DNA of 64,000 nt from Aquamicrobium lusatiense (GTDB lineage Bacteria > Pseudomonadota > Alphaproteobacteria > Rhizobiales > Rhizobiaceae), in contig NZ_JACHEU010000001.1 in the NCBI RefSeq assembly GCF_014201615.1, forward strand, positions 1-64,000, given 5' to 3'. Shown here piece by piece: positions 54,858-63,426 of this stretch (position 1 is the stretch's first letter; each line of letters begins with the position of its first letter). The translations under genes were made by a program, and so were the position numbers. The notes under the pieces were generated by a model, which ran no database searches, was not told the origin of the DNA, and was given only the letters and a program-made list of their open reading frames with translations.

Positions 54858-54875
54858 TGTCATTTTTAAATGACA
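54858..54875. promoter_or_regulatory. Inverted repeat between crp-like and response regulator genes
   Basis: TGTCATTT-TT-AAATGACA is a perfect inverted repeat with a two-base centre, and a further AAATGAC lies at 54841-54847. It sits in the divergent promoter region and may bind the Crp/Fnr protein encoded next to it. A separate hairpin, CCCGAAACGGCA (54884-54895) with TGCCGTTTTCGGG (54899-54911), follows. Confidence 0.45.
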
Positions 54876-54922
54876 GGAACATTCCCGAAACGGCATTCTG
54901 CCGTTTTCGGGAGTATCCGCCT

Positions 54923-55324
54923 GTGTCTGGCCCGCTTAACGGACTGCGAATCCTGCTCGTCGAGGACGAGTATCTTATTGCCATGGATGTAGAGACGATC
55001 TGCCTTGAGCAGGGGGCCGCCAGCGTCTCGATTGTCGGACGCAGTGCGGAACTGGAAGATGACACACTGTTGCAGGAAATCGACGCGGCCATCATCGATG
55101 TGATGCTGGCAGGAGTTCCGACATTCCCGTTCGCCGGGCGCCTGCAACAGGAAGGCATACCTTTCATATTCGCGTCTGCCCACGGGCAAAGCGAATATAT
55201 CAGCACGCATTTTCCCGGCATAAAGCTCGTTGAAAAGCCTTATGCCGGATCCGATCTGGTTCAGGCCCTCGCCGAAGCGAGGGACGCATCGAGACCTCAG
55301 TCGGCCGGTGACGTCATCACCTGA
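54923..55324 (+). CDS. Single-domain response regulator
   Basis: A 133-residue receiver domain with no output domain. Acidic residues E14-D15-E16, phospho-acceptor D59 (AAIIDVML), and the switch Lys in KLVEKPYAG are all present. Similar stand-alone receivers (for example SdrG or LovR) adjust phosphate flow to PhyR in stress networks; that role here is inferred. I use GTG 54923, with GGGAG nine bases upstream; ATG 54857 would put an inverted repeat and a hairpin inside the gene. The 3' end overlaps convergent ecfG by 28 bases. Confidence 0.8.
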   Translation: MSGPLNGLRILLVEDEYLIAMDVETICLEQGAASVSIVGRSAELEDDTLLQEIDAAIIDVMLAGVPTFPFAGRLQQEGIPFIFASAHGQSEYISTHFPGIKLVEKPYAGSDLVQALAEARDASRPQSAGDVIT

Positions 55325-55845
55325 GTTGAGATCGCGTCCGGCCCAAAATCCTCTTCCCCGGAAATCTTGAGAATTTCCTGCAGGCGTGTGCGTGCGCGGC
55401 TGACGCGGCTTTTGATCGTGCCAATTGCGCAATCGCAAATTTCAGCAGCTTCCTCATAGGAAAATCCGGAAGCTCCGATCAGGATGATCGCCTCGCGCTG
55501 GTCGTCCGGCAAGCGTTCAAGCGCGCTGCGGAAGTCCTTGAGGTCAAGCTGGCCGTGCTGGGCAGGGTGAACCGCCAGCCGCGCCGTCATGATGCCATCG
55601 CTGTCCTGAACCTCGCGTCCTCGCTTGCGCATCTGCGAGTAGAATTCGTTGCGCAAAATGGTGAACAGCCACGCCTTCAGATTGGTGCCCGGCTGAAAGC
55701 TCTCATGCTTGTCCCATGCCTTGACGAGCGTTTCCTGAACGAGATCGTCGGCCTTGTCGACATTCTGCGACAGCGAAACGGCGAATGCCCGCAGACTGGG
55801 TATAGATTTCAGAAGCTCGTCTTTAAAACCCGCGGATACGGCCAT
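55297..55845 (-). CDS. ecfG: General stress response ECF sigma factor EcfG
   Basis: A 182-residue group ECF15 sigma factor. Region 2 lies at about 15-80 (DKADDLVQETLVKAWDKHESF) and region 4 at about 105-160 (LPDDQREAIILIGASGFSYEEAA and GTIKSRVSRARTRL). NepR holds it inactive until phosphorylated PhyR removes NepR. The ATG is three bases after the nepR stop, so both share the EcfG promoter upstream of nepR, giving positive autoregulation. Confidence 0.95.
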   Translation of the reverse strand: MAVSAGFKDELLKSIPSLRAFAVSLSQNVDKADDLVQETLVKAWDKHESFQPGTNLKAWLFTILRNEFYSQMRKRGREVQDSDGIMTARLAVHPAQHGQLDLKDFRSALERLPDDQREAIILIGASGFSYEEAAEICDCAIGTIKSRVSRARTRLQEILKISGEEDFGPDAISTQVMTSPAD

Positions 55846-55848
55846 GCA

Positions 55849-56049
55849 TCAGTCCTTGTCCTGAGACGTCTCGGCGTGCTCGAGTTGACTGAGCAATTGC
55901 GCAAAGCGATCAGGAACCTCGTCATGGACCAGATCGTCGTAATATTGCTTCAGCTTGCGTCCGATCTCGGAATTGGGTCCAAGATTGTCTTCGGCCCTGC
56001 CCTGGCGTCCCGGGGTTCCGGCCGCTCTGTTTTTATCCAATGTGTTCAT
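55849..56049 (-). CDS. nepR: Anti-sigma factor NepR
   Basis: A 66-residue anti-sigma factor for EcfG. The conserved two-helix core is IGRKLKQYYDDLVHDEVPDRF followed by AQLLSQLEHAE. The N terminus is polar and probably disordered, as known for NepR. ATG 56049 follows AAAGGCAG. In-frame extension to 56145 would run across the promoter leader and is rejected. Confidence 0.93.
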   Translation of the reverse strand: MNTLDKNRAAGTPGRQGRAEDNLGPNSEIGRKLKQYYDDLVHDEVPDRFAQLLSQLEHAETSQDKD

Positions 56050-56143
56050 TCTGCCTTTCGTCCCTACCCTGACCGTCTGTTGCATCACGCCGTCGCACGA
56101 AACGAAACAGACGCAGCCCCCGCTGGTTGATCGATCCGGGCGC

Positions 56144-56168
56144 AACGTCTCTTAGCCAAATTAGTTCC
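56144..56168 (-). promoter_or_regulatory. EcfG promoter of nepR-ecfG
   Basis: Minus strand: GGAAC (56168-56164), 16 bases, CGTT (56147-56144); exact consensus. Its -35 and the -35 of the phyR promoter form an inverted repeat (GTTCCA and TGGAAC) with seven bases between. Confidence 0.9.
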
Positions 56169-56177
56169 ACGATTGTT

Positions 56178-56202
56178 GGAACTTTTTACATTCCTGCGGG
56201 TT
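56178..56202 (+). promoter_or_regulatory. EcfG-type promoter of phyR
   Basis: GGAAC (56178-56182), 16 bases, GGTT (56199-56202). One base differs from CGTT in the -10. The leader to the GTG start is about 68 bases. Confidence 0.75.
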
Positions 56203-56276
56203 TTCCGAACCTGAGGCCTTGCATAACCATGCATTCGGCCTTTCAAGCAACGCGTCACATGAGGGAGACGTATATC

Positions 56277-57074
56277 GTGAGTCTATCCGCCGCCATTGCC
56301 CCGCATCTGCCTTTCCTGCGCCGTTTCTCGCGAGCCGTCTCTGGCTCACAGGAAAGTGGCGACGCCCTCGTCGCGGCAATGCTTGAGGCGATCATCGCCG
56401 ACACCAGCATCTTCCCGAAAGCCTCCAGCGACCGCATCGCCCTGTACAAGATATTCACGCGGATGTTCACCTCCGTTTCCATCCGCATTCCTCAGGACCA
56501 GTCCGAGGCGCCCGACTGGGAGCAGCGCGTGGCCGCCAATCTCAATGCTTTGGCCCCCCGCCCCCGTCAGGCTTTCCTGCTGGTTGCGGTCGAAGGCTTC
56601 GATGAAAACGAAGCCGCTGAAATTCTGGATCTGGACGACGCCAGCTTTTCGAGCCTTCTCTCGGAGGCCAGCAACGAAATTTCACGGCAGGTGGCTACAG
56701 ATATTCTCATCATCGAGGACGAGCCGCTGATCGCCATGGACATCGAGGAAATGGTGGAAAGCCTCGGGCACCGTGTCGTTGGCATTGCACGCACCCACGC
56801 GGAAGCCGTCGGCATCTTCGCCAAGTCGCATCCGCGCATGGTTCTGGCCGACATTCAGCTTGCCGACGGCAGCTCGGGCATCGATGCGGTCAACGAAATC
56901 CTGGCCGCCACGTCCGTGCCGGTGATCTTCATCACCGCCTTCCCCGAGCGCCTGCTCACCGGCGAGCGCCCGGAACCGGCTTTCCTCGTCACCAAGCCGT
57001 TCAACCCCGACATGGTCAAGGCGCTGATCAGCCAGGCCCTGTTCTTCGACCGGCAGGCGAAGGCGGCCGCCTGA
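56277..57074 (+). CDS. phyR: Stress response regulator and anti-anti-sigma factor PhyR
   Basis: A 265-residue protein with an N-terminal sigma-like domain (about 1-130, PHLPFLRRFSRAVSGSQESGDALV and APRPRQAFLLVAVEGF) that mimics EcfG to bind NepR, and a C-terminal receiver domain with phospho-acceptor D192 (VLADIQLADGSSG) and switch Lys in VTKPFNP. The start is GTG 56277 (MSLSAAIAPHLP...), the family N terminus, with GGGAG upstream; ATG 56259 is less likely. Divergent from nepR-ecfG. Confidence 0.95.
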   Translation: MSLSAAIAPHLPFLRRFSRAVSGSQESGDALVAAMLEAIIADTSIFPKASSDRIALYKIFTRMFTSVSIRIPQDQSEAPDWEQRVAANLNALAPRPRQAFLLVAVEGFDENEAAEILDLDDASFSSLLSEASNEISRQVATDILIIEDEPLIAMDIEEMVESLGHRVVGIARTHAEAVGIFAKSHPRMVLADIQLADGSSGIDAVNEILAATSVPVIFITAFPERLLTGERPEPAFLVTKPFNPDMVKALISQALFFDRQAKAAA

Positions 57075-57092
57075 TATTTTTGCACATGCCAC

Positions 57093-57117
57093 GGAACCAT
57101 AGGCCAGTGACGGCGTT
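57093..57117 (+). promoter_or_regulatory. EcfG promoter of the DUF1328 gene
   Basis: GGAAC (57093-57097), 16 bases, CGTT (57114-57117); exact consensus, 42 bases before the ATG and just after phyR. Confidence 0.85.
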
Positions 57118-57159
57118 TTCCTCCATAGACGCAAGAGAAGATAAAGAGGATAAAGATCA

Positions 57160-57324
57160 ATGCTTTACTGGACCCTTGTATTCCTTGTGGTGGCCATCAT
57201 CGCCGGTGCTCTCGGCTTTGGCGGCATCGCCGGAGCATCAGCCGGAATCGCCAAGATCCTCTTCTTCATCTTCCTGGCGTTCGTGGTCATATCGCTGCTG
57301 GCGGGCATTTTCCGCCGGGCCTGA
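57160..57324 (+). CDS. DUF1328 small membrane protein
   Basis: A 54-residue protein with two hydrophobic helices: [19 protein letters not shown], then [20 protein letters not shown]. The start [15 protein letters not shown] and GGIAG turn are the DUF1328 (YtjA-like) signature. AGAGGATAAAGATCA precedes the ATG. Such proteins rise in stationary phase or stress; the function is unknown. It has its own EcfG promoter. Confidence 0.85.
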   Translation: MLYWTLVFLVVAIIAGALGFGGIAGASAGIAKILFFIFLAFVVISLLAGIFRRA

Positions 57325-57377
57325 CCGCGTCGGTTTCCCCCAACTGGAAACCGCCCCCCTCAACCGGTTTCCAGCCG

Positions 57378-57416
57378 CCGCCGGGCAGCGCTTTCCAGAA
57401 GAGCACTGCCCGGCGG
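57378..57416 (+). terminator. GC-rich hairpin after DUF1328 gene
   Basis: CCGCCGGGCAG (57378-57388) pairs perfectly with CTGCCCGGCGG (57406-57416). A weaker TGGAAACC/GGTTTCCA pair lies just before it. No T-run follows directly, so termination is likely but not certain. Confidence 0.5.
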
Positions 57417-57481
57417 AACGCATTTTGACGAATTCTCTTTAGTAGGATAGCCCTACCGGCACCAAGAGAGCAGAACACAAA

Positions 57482-58540
57482 ATGGGTTCAGACAACGGTT
57501 CCAGATCGCCTCTGCGGCCGGAAGAGGAGGTTATAGACCCTTCTCTTCGGGATGAATCCGTGCTTGGCCGGGCCTTGCTCCACGCGTTGCGAAACGCCGG
57601 CGTTTCCGTGTTGTTTCAGGATAACGAACTCAGAACCGTATGGGCCCGCAACATGGCCGCCCCGTGGATGCAGGGCAGCCAGGGCGACACCATCCTGCCC
57701 CCGTCCCAGACCGCCCGTATCATCGCGGCGCGGGAGGACACCATCGCCACCGGCAACGCCCACCGTTTCGAGATCAACGCTCCCGGGGAAGATGGCCTGC
57801 GGTGGTTCGAGATCTGGGTAGATCCCGATCACGACGAGCAGGGCAATATCCGCGGCGTCATGACCACCAAGGTGGAGACCACGGATCGCAAGCGCCGCGA
57901 GCAGAGCCTGCGCGCCTTGCTGCGGGAAGTTAGCCACCGCTCCAAGAACCTGCTGGCGATCATCCAGAGCATCGCCAGTCAGACCGGTCGGCATTCCGAC
58001 AATATTTCCGATTTCCTGACCAGCTTTCAGGGCCGTCTGCAATCCCTTGCGGCATCTCAGGATCTTGTGACCTCGTCGAACTGGCGGGGAGCGGAGTTGC
58101 GCGAGCTGATCAACGGCCAGCTCGGCCACAACATCGCCTATGCCGACAGCGAGCTGATTTTTGAAGGGTCGAACCCCTATCTCAACCCCAATGCAGCGCT
58201 GCATATCGGCCTCGCCATGCATGAACTGGTCGTGAACTCCCTTTCCTACGGCGCACTGTCGCATCCGGGCAGCCGCATCACGGTGCGATCGAGGATGGAG
58301 CAACCCGAAGAGCTTGCTGATGCACCAGCGCTCCATCTGTCATGGATAGAGCAGCTGGACGAAGGCAGCGTGCTGCCTCCACACCGGGATTTCCGGCGCG
58401 TCACACTGGAGCGTGTCGTGCCGGCGGCACTGAGCGGACAGGCATCGCTCGAACTGGTGGACAACCGGCTGGAATATCATCTCGTCATACCAGCAGCGAA
58501 TTTTGAGAGCACGGGCGAAGAATCCACCGCGACGCCTTAG
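57482..58540 (+). CDS. PAS-domain HWE/HisKA_2 family sensor histidine kinase
   Basis: A 352-residue soluble kinase: PAS-like domain (about 30-135, VSVLFQDNELRTVWARNMAAPW and FEIWVDPDHDEQGNIRGVM) and a HisKA_2 dimerisation domain with His152 in LREVSHRSKNLLAIIQSI, then a degenerate HATPase with AMHELVVNSLSYGAL. No membrane segment. Kinases of this family phosphorylate PhyR in the general stress response; its position beside phyR makes it the first candidate (PhyK-like). The GGAAC at 57415 is not followed by a proper -10. Confidence 0.87.
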   Translation: MGSDNGSRSPLRPEEEVIDPSLRDESVLGRALLHALRNAGVSVLFQDNELRTVWARNMAAPWMQGSQGDTILPPSQTARIIAAREDTIATGNAHRFEINAPGEDGLRWFEIWVDPDHDEQGNIRGVMTTKVETTDRKRREQSLRALLREVSHRSKNLLAIIQSIASQTGRHSDNISDFLTSFQGRLQSLAASQDLVTSSNWRGAELRELINGQLGHNIAYADSELIFEGSNPYLNPNAALHIGLAMHELVVNSLSYGALSHPGSRITVRSRMEQPEELADAPALHLSWIEQLDEGSVLPPHRDFRRVTLERVVPAALSGQASLELVDNRLEYHLVIPAANFESTGEESTATP

Positions 58541-58564
58541 GAACCTTACGTCAACCCGTGCGTT
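58540..58564 (+). promoter_or_regulatory. EcfG promoter of the 100-residue protein gene
   Basis: GGAAC (58540-58544), 16 bases, CGTT (58561-58564); exact consensus. Its first base is the last base of the upstream kinase stop codon, and the ATG follows 22 bases after the -10. Confidence 0.83.
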
Positions 58565-58586
58565 TTCTTTCCCAGAGGAAAACGCC

Positions 58587-58889
58587 ATGGAACACATAGC
58601 CGCAGTTCTGCTGATTATCGGATGCTCCGGTGACCTGACGGAATGTGTCGAGTTGCCTGCTCCGGCTACAGTCTTTGAAACCTACGAAGAATGTCGGGTC
58701 GAACGCCAGCCCGCGCTGAAAGCGTTGTGGGGTCGCACGGACCGCGTTTTCGGCACCTGTATTCCGGTCGATCCGGCTCTTGAAGATGACTATGCCGAGA
58801 TCGTTTGGAAGGTGCATCCGGACGGTAAGCTGGAAGCAAGTGTGGAGAAGGGCGAAACGCAAGTCGCTTCAAACGGTCATCACCCTTGA
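58587..58889 (+). CDS. Hypothetical protein, EcfG-controlled
   Basis: A 100-residue protein with a short hydrophobic N terminus (HIAAVLLIIGCSGDL) and four cysteines (CSGDLTEC, EECRVE, FGTCIPV), which could form two disulfides if exported. I do not recognise a named family, though similar small Cys-containing proteins occur in Rhizobiales. CAGAGGAAAACGCC precedes the ATG. Its exact EcfG promoter is the main evidence for a stress function. Confidence 0.75.
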   Translation: MEHIAAVLLIIGCSGDLTECVELPAPATVFETYEECRVERQPALKALWGRTDRVFGTCIPVDPALEDDYAEIVWKVHPDGKLEASVEKGETQVASNGHHP

Positions 58890-59000
58890 AAGAGCGATAT
58901 TGCCCGGAAACAAAATCGCTGGCACAAGCTTGACGATATCGGCTTGTTCGGCAAGTGATCGCTGCAAGGCGAGGGAAAGAGAAGCGAGAGGAGTGACTAA

Positions 59001-59249
59001 ATGCGGAAGATAATCGTCGCCCTGGCGGCAATCGTGGCACTGAGCGGCTGCACCACCACGGAACAGGACGTTGGTGTGGGTGCTGTCGCTGGCGCAGCCA
59101 TCGGCGGCATTGCCGGCGGCACCAAGGGCGCCCTGATCGGCACCGCTGTCGGTGCTGGTTCCGGCTTGCTGGTGCGTAACCTGCGCAACGGCTACTGCCA
59201 GTATCGCGACCCGAACACGCGCCGGATTTACACGGCCCGCTGCAACTGA
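59001..59249 (+). CDS. Glycine-zipper outer membrane lipoprotein
   Basis: An 82-residue lipoprotein: signal sequence with lipobox LSGC (lipidated C17), then a glycine-zipper region (GAVAGAAIGGIAGGTKGALIG, about 27-50) and a C-terminal stretch with two cysteines (GYCQYRD, ARCN). This is the 17-kDa antigen/OsmB-like class. GAGAGGAG precedes the ATG. No exact EcfG promoter is seen. A strong terminator follows. Confidence 0.87.
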   Translation: MRKIIVALAAIVALSGCTTTEQDVGVGAVAGAAIGGIAGGTKGALIGTAVGAGSGLLVRNLRNGYCQYRDPNTRRIYTARCN

Positions 59250-59325
59250 CCGGCGAATGGGGCGCGCATCTTCCTCAGCCGGATAAGTTTTTCCGGACGG
59301 AAAGAGTTCTCCATGATCCTGCGAG

Positions 59326-59351
59326 AAAGGCCGGCTAAGCCGGCCTTTTTT
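59326..59351 (+). terminator. Rho-independent terminator of the lipoprotein gene
   Basis: AAAGGCCGGC and GCCGGCCTTT pair perfectly around TAA, followed by TTT. It may also serve the convergent kinase gene, which ends 30 bases on. Confidence 0.9.
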
Positions 59352-59380
59352 CATGTCCGCGCCAGTGCGGTTCGAGCGCT

Positions 59381-60979
59381 TTACTTCAGCGGCACCTTGA
59401 TCTCGACCTGCAGGCCGCTTGGCAGGAAACGGCGGTCTATCGAGCCGTAAAGCTCGCGGGTAATGTTCATATTGATGAGCTTGGTGCCGAAGCCCGTCGT
59501 TGCGGGCTCCTTGAGGTCCGCCTGTCCGGACTCGCGCCAGTTCAGGACAAGCGATTTGTTTCGACCGGCCCTTTCCACCCGCCATTCCACCTTGAGCGCG
59601 TCGACCGAGTTTCCCGCCTCGCCATATTTCAGTGCATTCGTCGCAAGCTCGTGAAAAGTAAGGCCAAGCGCCTGCGTGGCTGTCTCGTCGAGCAACACCT
59701 GCGGACCTGACAGCAGCCCCTCGGGCAGATCCTTGCCAAACACCTGACCGAGTTCGATCCGCAGCAGTTCGCGCAGATCCGCCTTCTGCCAGCGCGAACG
59801 CGTGAGCATGTCCTGCGAGGCGGCCATTGCCTGCAGGCGCGCCGCGAAGGAATCGGAAAACTCCTTCACATCGGCGGAATGCGAAGCAGTCTGGCGCGCA
59901 ATGGCCAGAACCCGCGTTATGAGATTCTTGATCCTGTGCTTCATTTCCTGAAGCATCAGATCCTTTTCGACCAGACTGTGCTCGGCTGTCTGGTGCAGCT
60001 TTTCAGCCGCATCGTAAGCCCGCTCCTTGTAACGGGCAACGAGCGCGATGGCGCCTGCGAGCAGCAGGCCGAAGAGCCCGAGCATCACGGGAATGGCACG
60101 CGACGAAGGCGGGGAGAATGCCGTCGTCGGCTCGAACTGCAGGGTCCATTGCCGACCGGCGATCGTAAGCCGCCGGATGTCCACGATCCTGCCCACACCG
60201 GTGACGGCTGGCGTGGCGGAAGTGAAAATCTGGTTCTGCGCTTCTATGGCGCCATCGTAGATTTCCAGATGAACAGGCAGCAGCGGCAGGCGCCGCAAAG
60301 CCGTCTGGAACAGCTCACTCGCCTGAAACGCCGCGTACAGAACACCGGGCGCAGCGGAAGCCTCGCCGGAAGTGCCGGCTTTGAGGCGGGAAAAGACGAT
60401 AAAACCCGGATAAGGCTCGACGCCACTGTTCCCACCCAGCATCATCGGGGCCGTGGCATGCTGCGTGTCGTCGCGCATGGTCGCTTCTATCGCCTGCCGG
60501 CGAATGGGTTCGCTGAACATGTCGAAACCAAGCAACGTGTCGCTGGATGGCTTCAGCGGCTCGAAGAAAACCACCGGCGCACGCCACTTCTGATCCGACT
60601 GGGGATAGATCTGACGTTCCACCCCCTGTTCGTCACGAATCCGGCGTTCAACGAGCGCCTCGCTCCCCACGTCAACGAGCTGCAGAAAACCGATGCCGCG
60701 CAGGCCGGGAAAGCTGCCCTCTATATCAAGCGCCGAAATGAAAGCCCGGAATTCATTTGCCGAAACACGGTTATTATGTACCGCGAAGAATGCCTGGGTG
60801 GCCTTGAGCAGGGTCAGATGCAGATCAAGGCGGGTTTCGATGCGCGAAATGGCGTCATCCACGGTCGCTTCAAACTTGATGCGCGTCGCTTCCTGCGTCG
60901 CGAAATAAGCGAAACCGGCCATCACCATGCTGATCAGCGCGACAGCCAGGAATGTCAGAAGCGGAAAAAGTTTCTTCAA
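59381..60979 (-). CDS. CHASE-domain HWE/HisKA_2 sensor histidine kinase
   Basis: A 532-residue membrane kinase: N-terminal helix (LFPLLTFLAVALISMVMAGFAYF), periplasmic CHASE domain (about 70-270, RGIGFLQLVDVGSEALVERRI), second helix (about 295-315), then HisKA_2 with the active His in LMLQEMKHRIKNLITRVL, and an HATPase with LTFHELATNALKYGEAG and GTKLINMNI. The start is a TTG; no nearby ATG gives a full helix. It is probably a second input to PhyR, sensing a periplasmic ligand. Confidence 0.87.
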   Translation of the reverse strand: MKKLFPLLTFLAVALISMVMAGFAYFATQEATRIKFEATVDDAISRIETRLDLHLTLLKATQAFFAVHNNRVSANEFRAFISALDIEGSFPGLRGIGFLQLVDVGSEALVERRIRDEQGVERQIYPQSDQKWRAPVVFFEPLKPSSDTLLGFDMFSEPIRRQAIEATMRDDTQHATAPMMLGGNSGVEPYPGFIVFSRLKAGTSGEASAAPGVLYAAFQASELFQTALRRLPLLPVHLEIYDGAIEAQNQIFTSATPAVTGVGRIVDIRRLTIAGRQWTLQFEPTTAFSPPSSRAIPVMLGLFGLLLAGAIALVARYKERAYDAAEKLHQTAEHSLVEKDLMLQEMKHRIKNLITRVLAIARQTASHSADVKEFSDSFAARLQAMAASQDMLTRSRWQKADLRELLRIELGQVFGKDLPEGLLSGPQVLLDETATQALGLTFHELATNALKYGEAGNSVDALKVEWRVERAGRNKSLVLNWRESGQADLKEPATTGFGTKLINMNITRELYGSIDRRFLPSGLQVEIKVPLK

Positions 60980-61074
60980 CTGGCGACGCTACTCCGAAGC
61001 AGGGAATGCATTTCTAGCAAGTCCTCACGCCAAGGCAAGCAGGGCTCGGAGAAGCGCCGGTAACGGCACGGCTG

Positions 61075-61875
<801 letters not shown>

Positions 61876-61886
61876 GGCCGTTCCTC

Positions 61887-63203
61887 CTAAACCCGCTTGC
61901 GGTAGACGGTGTCGAGCCACACCGCGATGACCAGAACGGCACCGACGACGATGTTCTGCAGGGGCGAGTCGATGCCGAGCAGGACCATTCCCGATTGCAG
62001 CGATTGCATCAGCAGCGCGCCGAGCATCGCCCCGATGATGGTGCCGGAACCGCCCGCCAGCGACGTGCCGCCGATGACGGCGGCCGCGATGACCAGAAGC
62101 TCGTCCAGCGTCCCCAGCGCATTGGTCGCCGCGTTGAGGCGGGCCGAGGAGATGGCTGCGCTGATCGCCACCAGCACGCCCATGATCATGAACACCTTCA
62201 TGGTCACCCAGCGCGTGTTGATGCCAGCAAGGTTAGCCGCCTCCGGATTGCCGCCGATGGCGAACACGTAGCGTCCGAAGCGGGTGCGGTTGGTCACGAA
62301 GGTCATGATGATGCCGACCGCGACGGCCATCAGCACCGGAATGGCGATGCCATGGGCGATGAACAATCCCCCTTCCGGCACCTCGATGCCCTGCGCCGCT
62401 GCATAGCGGCGTACGATGCCCACCGGCCATGGATAGGAATTGGCAACCCATACCGCGCCCAGAATGGCGGCGCAGGCGACGCCCCCCAGAAGCAATTCGG
62501 CCCATACCGGCCGCAAGGGGAAGCGGAACCGCTGGCGCTGGCGGCGGCCACTGATCATCAGAAAGGCGACGCCAAGACATCCGGCCACGGCCACGACCCA
62601 GCTCCAGCCGGCGCCGATTGCACCCAGCGGTCCGCCGCCCATCAGCTGAAATGTTGCATCGAGCGGCGCGACGGTCTGCCCGCTCGTCACCCACCACGCG
62701 GCGCCACGCCAGATCAGCAGCCCGCCAAGGGTGACGATGAAAGCCGGCACTTCAAGATAGGCAATGATGAAACCCTGCAACGCACCGATGAGGAGCCCCG
62801 CAAGGATGCCGCAGGCTAGGGCGATCACCCAGATCCACGGATCGCCCAGCGAAAAGCCGAACACGCGGATCAGGATCTGCGCCTGCAGCACGCCCATGAC
62901 CATGCCGACGATGCCCTCCATGGAGCCCACCGACAGGTCGATGTTGCGCAGCACGATGACCAGCACCATGCCGGTTGCCATGATGGCCACGGAAGATGTC
63001 TGGACCGAGAGGTTCCACAGGTTGCGCGGCGTCAGGAACAGGCCGCCGGAAAGAAAGTGAAGCAGGAGCCAGATCAGCACCAGCGCCCCCAGCATGCCGA
63101 GCATGCGGGTGTCGAGCTCCGTCGCCTTGAGGAACTTCGCCAGCGGCCCGAGATCGGCCTCCCGCGCCCGGTCGCCCGTCGCCGCCGAGGTCGCATCACT
63201 CAT
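61887..63203 (-). CDS. xylH: Xylose-type sugar ABC transporter permease
   Basis: A 438-residue permease of the ribose/xylose class, longer than RbsC because of the extra segments typical of Xyl[33 protein letters not shown] and [25 protein letters not shown] are family motifs. Start at ATG 63203 with GGGAGGAAACC before it. The order xylF-xylH-xylG on the minus strand indicates one operon. Confidence 0.92.
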   Translation of the reverse strand: MSDATSAATGDRAREADLGPLAKFLKATELDTRMLGMLGALVLIWLLLHFLSGGLFLTPRNLWNLSVQTSSVAIMATGMVLVIVLRNIDLSVGSMEGIVGMVMGVLQAQILIRVFGFSLGDPWIWVIALACGILAGLLIGALQGFIIAYLEVPAFIVTLGGLLIWRGAAWWVTSGQTVAPLDATFQLMGGGPLGAIGAGWSWVVAVAGCLGVAFLMISGRRQRQRFRFPLRPVWAELLLGGVACAAILGAVWVANSYPWPVGIVRRYAAAQGIEVPEGGLFIAHGIAIPVLMAVAVGIIMTFVTNRTRFGRYVFAIGGNPEAANLAGINTRWVTMKVFMIMGVLVAISAAISSARLNAATNALGTLDELLVIAAAVIGGTSLAGGSGTIIGAMLGALLMQSLQSGMVLLGIDSPLQNIVVGAVLVIAVWLDTVYRKRV

Positions 63204-63294
63204 GGTTTCCTCCCACCGGCCGGTTCTGGCCGTCAAATGCGCCGCACCATCATGCTAGACCAAATCCGGCAAAAGTGCACAGCGGTCTTGCAAA

Positions 63295-63412
63295 CCGGGG
63301 CAGCAAACGCCCCGGCCTGGCCAATCGCTTCGGAAATTTGAGGGTTTCATGCCGGGCATGACACGGCAGACAGCCACATCCTGCGGGAAGCGCAGGCACC
63401 CCAACGCTTCCC
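63295..63412 (-). terminator. Two hairpins between xylF and xylH
   Basis: Past the xylF stop, GGGAAGCG (63385-63392) pairs with CGCTTCCC (63405-63412), then CCGGGGC (63295-63301) with GCCCCGG (63309-63315). Such hairpins often stabilise or end most transcripts after a binding-protein gene, so that XylF is made in excess over the membrane parts. Nothing else is seen in the 223-base gap. Confidence 0.55.
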
Positions 63413-63426
63413 GTAAACTGGACAGC

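Noticed and set aside
57415..57439. EcfG promoter for the PAS histidine kinase (GGAAC at 57415-57419)
   Set aside because: The -10 position reads TCTT; no match at 16 or 17 bases.
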